Shown here in pieces: positions 5,123 through 8,555 of a DNA stretch of 8,555 bases. The position numbers were made by a program, and so were the translations under genes. The DNA is from Cyanobacteria bacterium T3Sed10_344R1 (GTDB lineage Bacteria; Cyanobacteriota; Cyanobacteriia; Phormidesmidales; Phormidesmidaceae): positions 1 to 8,555 of the forward strand of contig PXDR01000125.1 of NCBI GenBank assembly GCA_003566335.1. Direction: 5' to 3'. The notes below the pieces were generated by a model, which saw only the letters and a program-made list of their open reading frames with translations, was not told the DNA's origin and made no database searches. How positions within the stretch are numbered: position 1 is the stretch's first letter; the number at the start of each line of letters is the position of its first letter.

Positions 5123-6160
5123 CTAAGCGTCTGGCCAGTTGACCCAATCTTGGGGCTGCAAAAAGGTGTTGTAGAGTTCGGCTTCGCGGCTGTTGGGTTC
5201 TGGCTCAAAGCCATATTCCCAGCGCACCATCGGCGGCAAAGACATCAAAATCGACTCGGTGCGGCCATTGGTCTGTAGGCCAAAAATGGTGCCCCGGTCG
5301 TACACCAGGTTGAACTCAACGTAGCGGCCCCGGCGATAGAGCTGGAAGTCCCGCTCTTGATCACCATAGGCGAGGTTTTGGCGACGTTCCACAATCGGCA
5401 GGTAAGACGGCAGAAAGGCGTTGCCGCAGTCCTGGACAAACTTAAAGAGGGTGTCCCAGTCCCGAGACGGGAGTTCCCCGACTTGGCGGCTGTGCTGTGC
5501 GGCTGGGCCGTCCTGGTCGGGGCCGTGGTACAGTTCGCCCCGGCCATCTTGGTAGTCAAAGAAAATGCCGCCGACCCCTCGGGGTTCGTCCCGATGCTTC
5601 AGGTAAAAGTATTCGTCGCACCAGCGCTTGAAGTTGGGATAGTAGGCGTCATGGTTGCGATCGCACGCCTGCTTCAGCGTCCGGTGAAAATGCACCACGT
5701 CCTCGGCGAAGGGGTAGTAGGGGGTGAGGTCAATGCCGCCCCCAAACCACCACACCGGCCCAGCCTCAAAGTAGCGATAGTTGAGGTGAACCGTCGGGAT
5801 ATAGGGATTGCGGGGATGCAGCACCATGGATGTGCCGGTGGCGTAGAACCCGTGACCGGCAGCTTCCGGTCGCTGTACCAAAATCGAGGGCGGCAGGTTC
5901 TTACCCCAAACCTCAGAAAAATTGACGCCGCCCTGTTCAAATACGCCGCCCTGCTTAATCACCCGAGAGCGACCGCCGCCACCATCTGGGCGTTCCCAGC
6001 TATCTTCTTGAAAGGCCGCCTGACCATCGACGACTTCAAGCTGTTGGCAAATGCTGTCCTGGAGCTGCTGAAACGCTTGGCTCACCCGCTGTCGCGAATC
6101 GGACGGCGGTACGTGGACGGGGTTAGCGGAGGGAGACGGCGCAGAAGAACGGCTAGTCAT
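5123..6160 (-). CDS. hemF: Oxygen-dependent coproporphyrinogen III oxidase HemF
   Basis: HemF converts coproporphyrinogen III to protoporphyrinogen IX by two O2-dependent oxidative decarboxylations, supplying haem, chlorophyll and bilin synthesis in the cytosol. With the start at ATG 6160 the protein has 345 residues, typical for cyanobacteria. Signature blocks: GRSRVIKQGGVFEQGGVN (63-80), HLNYRYFE (125-132), WWFGGGIDLTPYYP (137-150), EPRGVGGIFFDY (192-203) and RRGRYVEFNLVYDRGTIFGL (276-295). All active-site segments are present and no truncation is seen. Start choice: the open frame extends to a TTG at 6190, but ATG 6160 gives the Ser/Pro-rich variable N-terminus usual for the family. The TTG also lies inside a 14-bp tandem repeat (6178-6205). 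No strong Shine-Dalgarno precedes either start. The gene is divergent from the SRPBCC gene; a possible terminator lies at 5061-5076. Confidence 0.96.
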   Translation of the reverse strand: MTSRSSAPSPSANPVHVPPSDSRQRVSQAFQQLQDSICQQLEVVDGQAAFQEDSWERPDGGGGRSRVIKQGGVFEQGGVNFSEVWGKNLPPSILVQRPEAAGHGFYATGTSMVLHPRNPYIPTVHLNYRYFEAGPVWWFGGGIDLTPYYPFAEDVVHFHRTLKQACDRNHDAYYPNFKRWCDEYFYLKHRDEPRGVGGIFFDYQDGRGELYHGPDQDGPAAQHSRQVGELPSRDWDTLFKFVQDCGNAFLPSYLPIVERRQNLAYGDQERDFQLYRRGRYVEFNLVYDRGTIFGLQTNGRTESILMSLPPMVRWEYGFEPEPNSREAELYNTFLQPQDWVNWPDA

Positions 6161-6177
6161 AGACACAAGGGTTCTCA

Positions 6178-6205
6178 AATACCCGATCAAAAATACCGGA
6201 TCAAA
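6178..6205. repeat. Two-copy 14-bp tandem repeat at the hemF 5' end
   Basis: AATACCCGATCAAA (6178-6191) is followed directly by AATACCGGATCAAA (6192-6205), 13 of 14 bases identical. It begins 18 bp upstream of the hemF ATG at 6160, in the leader or core-promoter zone. Adjacent same-phase copies suggest paired binding sites for one regulator. A role in hemF control is inference. Confidence 0.55.
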
Positions 6206-6394
6206 TCGCGGCGTGGGTGGCGATTAGTCGTGGTTAAAAGTATTTCAGACTGCGAAGCAAATCTAAAGGGTATGTTGCAGACTCTAAACAATCTGTGCCC
6301 CTAACTTCGGGCGATCCCCAAAACCACACTACTATCAATTTAACCCTGACTTAACGCCGAGGTTGTTTGCTGAGGTCGTCTTAAAGGGGCGTCC

Positions 6395-6602
6395 GCTAGT
6401 CATCTAGATTGCGATCGCATAGCTCACAATCGCTGCCGCAGACTAGCCACCCGTTTTAGTCGCCTTTTCAGTAGCCTAGAGAGGATGATCTAAAGGGCAA
6501 CAGCCCCAAGCTGACCGCTCAAGACTGTCTGCTCAGGGTTTACCCCGCTGAGCCCCGCGTAAGTTCTGACCCGCCTAAACGGGCTCGCCTAGATTAGCCC
6601 GT
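6395..6602 (+). promoter_or_regulatory. Hairpin-rich region upstream of the SRPBCC gene
   Basis: Four stem-loops in series: GCTAGTC/GACTAGC (6395-6401/6441-6447) with a nested GATTG/CAATC (6407-6411/6427-6431) around a HIP1 site; GGGC/GCCC (6495-6498/6503-6506); GCTCAG/CTGAGC (6531-6536/6548-6553), extendable with GGG/CCC inside; and ACGGGCT/AGCCCGT (6579-6585/6596-6602), ending 12 bases before the Shine-Dalgarno. If transcribed, the last one could influence ribosome access. No known riboswitch consensus is seen. The transcription start is unknown. Confidence 0.3.
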
Positions 6603-6614
6603 CAAGATTGGCAT

Positions 6615-6620
6615 AAGGAG
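6615..6620 (+). promoter_or_regulatory. Ribosome binding site of the SRPBCC gene
   Basis: AAGGAG, nine bases before the ATG at 6630. It is the clearest Shine-Dalgarno in the window and fixes the start of this gene. Confidence 0.8.
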
Positions 6621-6629
6621 ACCGTTCAG

Positions 6630-7226
6630 ATGAGACCCCTCTGGCTAACCGCCCCCTCTCTCGCTTGGTTAGGCCGCCGCGCCCCCGGAGCTGTGCCGGA
6701 TACCTTGGTCAAAACCTATCAGGCTGTAAGCTCGGCTTCGGTGGACGTGCTGTGGCAGAAGGTGGCTAATTTAGCCGATGTCTCCTGGCATCCCCTGTTA
6801 GCTAGCACGAATGCTCCGAACGGCTTAATGGCAAAGCCGGGGATGATTTATCGAGGCTGTACTCGACTCCTGCCGATCCCCATTCGGATTTTTGTTGAGC
6901 GGGTGTCTCCTGGGGAGTTGATGAGCGTGCGGGTCTTTACCCTGCCTGGGGTGGAAGAGCGGGTGACCTATCGGGTGGAGTCGGCGGTGTGGGTCACCCG
7001 CATTTCCTACTCGGTAACGCTGCGGGGCTGGCTGTCTCCCTTGGTTTGGTCGCTGATGCGGCCCCGAGCGGCCCAGGTCGCGTCAGCCCTGGCGGAAGCG
7101 GCAGAGCAGGCGACGAGTCAAGCTTTAGCACCCAGTCGCCCCCGGCGACCTTCCCCCGATTTGCTGGGGCTGGTCGTGGTCGGCGTCTCCCTCGGACTTG
7201 CCGCAGCTCGCGTCCGACTGGCCTAG
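6630..7226 (+). CDS. SRPBCC-fold protein with hydrophobic C-terminal tail
   Basis: The core (about residues 26-165) reads as an SRPBCC / polyketide-cyclase-like domain, a helix-grip fold that binds hydrophobic ligands in an internal cavity. It starts TYQAVSSASVDVLWQKVANLADVSWHP, continues KPGMIYRGCTRL and VERVSPGELMSVRVF, shows the strand repeat RVTYRVES...TRISYSVTLRG, and closes with the long C-terminal helix (about 144-166). Ligand and reaction are unknown. A Pro/Arg-rich linker (168-177) leads to a hydrophobic segment LLGLVVVGVSLGLAAA (178-193) followed by Arg residues, which could anchor the protein to a membrane by its C-terminus. The first 22 residues are basic and Pro/Ala-rich but not a clear signal peptide. 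The start is set by the AAGGAG at 6615. It is divergent from hemF and converges on lysC with 70 bp between stops. The family call is fairly secure; a function in tetrapyrrole handling would be speculation. Confidence 0.82.
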   Translation: MRPLWLTAPSLAWLGRRAPGAVPDTLVKTYQAVSSASVDVLWQKVANLADVSWHPLLASTNAPNGLMAKPGMIYRGCTRLLPIPIRIFVERVSPGELMSVRVFTLPGVEERVTYRVESAVWVTRISYSVTLRGWLSPLVWSLMRPRAAQVASALAEAAEQATSQALAPSRPRRPSPDLLGLVVVGVSLGLAAARVRLA

Positions 7227-7267
7227 ACCCCAACCGCCCCAGCACAGTCCCCCCAAAGGACGCTACG

Positions 7268-7316
7268 GCTAATAGCCAACGGCCAACAGCCAACAGCTAA
7301 CAGCCAACAGCCACCG
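7268..7316. repeat. Heptanucleotide tandem repeat, (GCCAACA)n type
   Basis: Seven consecutive 7-bp units: GCTAATA, GCCAACG, GCCAACA, GCCAACA, GCTAACA, GCCAACA, GCCACCG. Such short tandemly repeated repetitive (STRR) heptamers are well known in filamentous cyanobacterial genomes. The array lies between the convergent SRPBCC and lysC genes and runs over the lysC 3' end; the GCTAACA unit (7296-7302) provides the lysC stop codon. Confidence 0.85.
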
Positions 7317-8555
7317 GCGCAGCCGTCGCCAGCCCAAAGGCGGCGTGAACGGTTTGCAGGGCTTCGACCCCCACAGTTTCGGCGACGACGCAGCTAATTT
7401 TGATTTCGGAGGTGGCAATCATTTGGATGTTGATGCCTTGGTGAGCTAGGGCCTGAAACATCCGGGCGGCAACGCCGGGGCGTTCAATCATGCCAATGCC
7501 GACGACGCTGACTTTTGCGATCGCAGTATCGACAATCACTTCCCCAAAGCCAATTTCGGCAGATGCTTGCTCTAACACTTGGCGGGCTAGGTCAGCATCG
7601 GATTGATTTACGGTGCAGGCGATGTCCCGGAGGGCGGTGCCCCCGGCTACCCGACAGCGCTGGGACTGGATGATCATGTCTACACTGATGCCCCGGTCGG
7701 CCAAGATGCGGAAAATCCGGGCGGCGAGTCCAGGCCGATCGGGGACTTGGCGAATTGCTAGGCGGGCCTGGTTGCGATCGAGGGCTGCGCCCCGCACTGC
7801 CGGGAGGCGATCGACCTGTTGGTCATAGTTGGGCACCTCTAGCCGCGCCGGGGAACGGGTGACGTCAAACACTTGGCAGAGGGCTGCGATCGCCTGATCG
7901 CATTGCCCTGCCTCAATCGTGCAGCTTACCTTGACTTCAGAGGTGGAAATCATTTGGATATTCACCCCGGCTGCCGACAGGGTTTCAAACATTTGGGCCG
8001 CTACCCCCGGTCGGCCAATCATGCCCGCCCCGGCGATGCTGACCTTAGCCATGTTTTGATCCACCATCACCTCGGCCTGGCTGGTGTCGGTGGGGGTGTC
8101 CCGCAGGGCCGGTGCGATCGCAGTCGCCACCGCCTCCGCCCGCTTTAGGGTCTGGCGCACCACGGTAAAAGCAATGTCATTGGTGTTGCCTTCGTGAATG
8201 GACTGAATAATCAAGTCCACGTTCAGCGCTTGCTGGGCAATTTCGCCAAACAACCGGGCCGCTACCCCCGGTCGATCGGGGATTCGTAGCAGGGCGACCT
8301 TGGCTTGAGCCGTATCAAATTCGACCGCATCCACCGGCTGGGCAATTTCTAACCCCTCTAACGGTCGGGGCTGGGGCACCGGAGAGACGACCTTAGTACC
8401 CGGTTCATCACTCCAGCTAGAGCGCACCACCAGGGTAACGCCATAGTTGCGGGCGATTTCAACCGCCCGAGGGTGGAGGACTTTTGCCCCGAGGCTGGCC
8501 AGCTCCAGCATTTCATCGCAGGTGATTTCAGCCATGAGCTGGGCTTCTGGCACCA
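7297..8555 (-). CDS. lysC: Aspartate kinase (aspartokinase), C-terminal part with four ACT domains
   Basis: Aspartate kinase phosphorylates L-aspartate, the first step toward Lys, Thr, Met and diaminopimelate, in the cytosol. The frame is open at the window edge, so the N-terminal catalytic part (roughly 180 residues by comparison with about 600-residue cyanobacterial enzymes) is missing. Numbering from Val encoded at 8553, PEAQLMAEITCDEMLELASLGAKVLHPRAVE (2-32) is the end of the kinase domain. Four ACT domains follow, at about 84-150, 168-230, 262-330 and 345-408. They form two similar pairs: DRPGVAARLF (93) and DRPGLAARIF (272), then GMIGRPGVAAQMF (177) and GMIERPGVAARMF (354). This four-ACT layout is typical of cyanobacterial monofunctional aspartate kinases, which are feedback-inhibited by Lys and Thr. 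The last residues (VAVGC) and the TAG stop are encoded by the heptamer repeat. Confidence 0.96.
   Translation of the reverse strand, partial: VPEAQLMAEITCDEMLELASLGAKVLHPRAVEIARNYGVTLVVRSSWSDEPGTKVVSPVPQPRPLEGLEIAQPVDAVEFDTAQAKVALLRIPDRPGVAARLFGEIAQQALNVDLIIQSIHEGNTNDIAFTVVRQTLKRAEAVATAIAPALRDTPTDTSQAEVMVDQNMAKVSIAGAGMIGRPGVAAQMFETLSAAGVNIQMISTSEVKVSCTIEAGQCDQAIAALCQVFDVTRSPARLEVPNYDQQVDRLPAVRGAALDRNQARLAIRQVPDRPGLAARIFRILADRGISVDMIIQSQRCRVAGGTALRDIACTVNQSDADLARQVLEQASAEIGFGEVIVDTAIAKVSVVGIGMIERPGVAARMFQALAHQGINIQMIATSEIKISCVVAETVGVEALQTVHAAFGLATAAPVAVGC

Larger units (their letters stand above)
6161..6629. other. 469-bp divergent spacer between hemF and the SRPBCC gene
   Basis: No coding sequence. 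The hemF side has the tandem repeat at 6178-6205 and CAGACT twice (6246, 6278). A minus-strand TTGTTT / TTTAGA pair near 6292-6262 is a weak hemF promoter candidate. HIP1 sits at 6411-6418 inside a hairpin. The SRPBCC side (6395-6602) is a run of inverted repeats. A weak plus-strand promoter, CTGACC (6566-6571) with TAGATT (6590-6595) at 18-base spacing, overlaps the last hairpin. No riboswitch class or tRNA is recognised. Confidence 0.55.
237..8121. repeat. HIP1 sites (GCGATCGC), 11 copies scattered through the window
   Basis: Starts at 237, 931, 2374, 3112, 3163, 4324, 5657, 6411, 7517, 7886 and 8114, about one per 780 bp and far above chance. HIP1 is a hallmark of many cyanobacterial genomes and here supports the taxonomic reading. 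Nine of the eleven lie wholly within genes, the one at 4324 lies at the very 3' end of the bilin-lyase gene, and 6411 is intergenic. Confidence 0.9.

Noticed and set aside
5357..6304. Long open frame (315 codons) on the plus strand opposite hemF
   Set aside because: It is antisense to hemF, whose family motifs are unmistakable; the translation has no recognisable domain and arises from GC-rich third positions.
6994..7293. 99-codon minus-strand frame past the lysC end
   Set aside because: Antisense to the SRPBCC gene; its beginning is translated heptamer repeat.
1..8555. Mobile element, prophage, CRISPR or defence system
   Set aside because: No transposase, integrase, terminal inverted repeats with target duplications, spacer-repeat arrays or defence-type domains were seen.

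Overview
The window comes from a cyanobacterium. The cyanobacterial repeat HIP1 (GCGATCGC) occurs 11 times in 8.5 kb, and the genes include Thf1/Psb29, a CpcT/CpeT-family bilin lyase, a cyanobacterial-type oxygen-dependent HemF and an aspartate kinase with four ACT domains. The DNA looks GC-rich and carries heptanucleotide repeats like those of filamentous cyanobacteria. A Leptolyngbya/Nodosilinea-like host is only a guess. I see no phage, transposon, CRISPR or plasmid signature: this is ordinary chromosome.

Layout, left to right. (1) 1-347, minus: N-terminal part of a short-chain dehydrogenase, cut by the window edge. (2) 348-533: spacer with a 14-bp tandem repeat and two inverted repeats. 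(3) 534-1328, minus: unrecognised soluble protein of 264 residues. (4) 1512-2594, minus: Gfo/Idh/MocA-family NAD(P)-dependent oxidoreductase, with a spacer upstream carrying an iterated GGCAAGAT motif. (5) 2754-3506, minus: thf1/psb29, with a good candidate promoter in the gap it shares with the divergent bilin-lyase gene. (6) 3665-4336, plus: CpcT/CpeT-family chromophore lyase, converging on (7) 4344-4703, minus: a single-domain STAS protein. (8) 4704-5122: 419 bp without a gene, rich in nested inverted repeats and possibly a small structured RNA. (9) 5123-6160, minus: hemF. (10) 6161-6629: 469-bp divergent spacer with a 14-bp tandem repeat beside the hemF start and a run of hairpins before (11) 6630-7226, plus: an SRPBCC-fold protein with a hydrophobic C-terminal tail. 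(12) 7268-7316: heptamer repeat that runs into the 3' end of (13) 7297-8555, minus: lysC, missing its N-terminal part.

How the genes relate. Thf1 (PSII/FtsH maintenance), the bilin lyase (phycobilisome assembly) and HemF (porphyrin supply for chlorophyll, haem and bilins) share a photosynthetic-pigment theme. They are mostly separately transcribed and not one operon, so any co-regulation is inference. The oxidoreductases, the unknown protein and aspartate kinase look like independent housekeeping loci.

I found no convincing new multi-gene system. The items most worth a second look are non-coding: the nested-stem region at 4853-5086, the hairpin-rich leader before the SRPBCC gene, the tandem repeat at the hemF start, and the heptamer repeat that supplies the lysC stop codon. 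For three genes (thf1, the STAS gene, hemF) the longest frame begins at TTG, and a downstream GTG or ATG is the better start.
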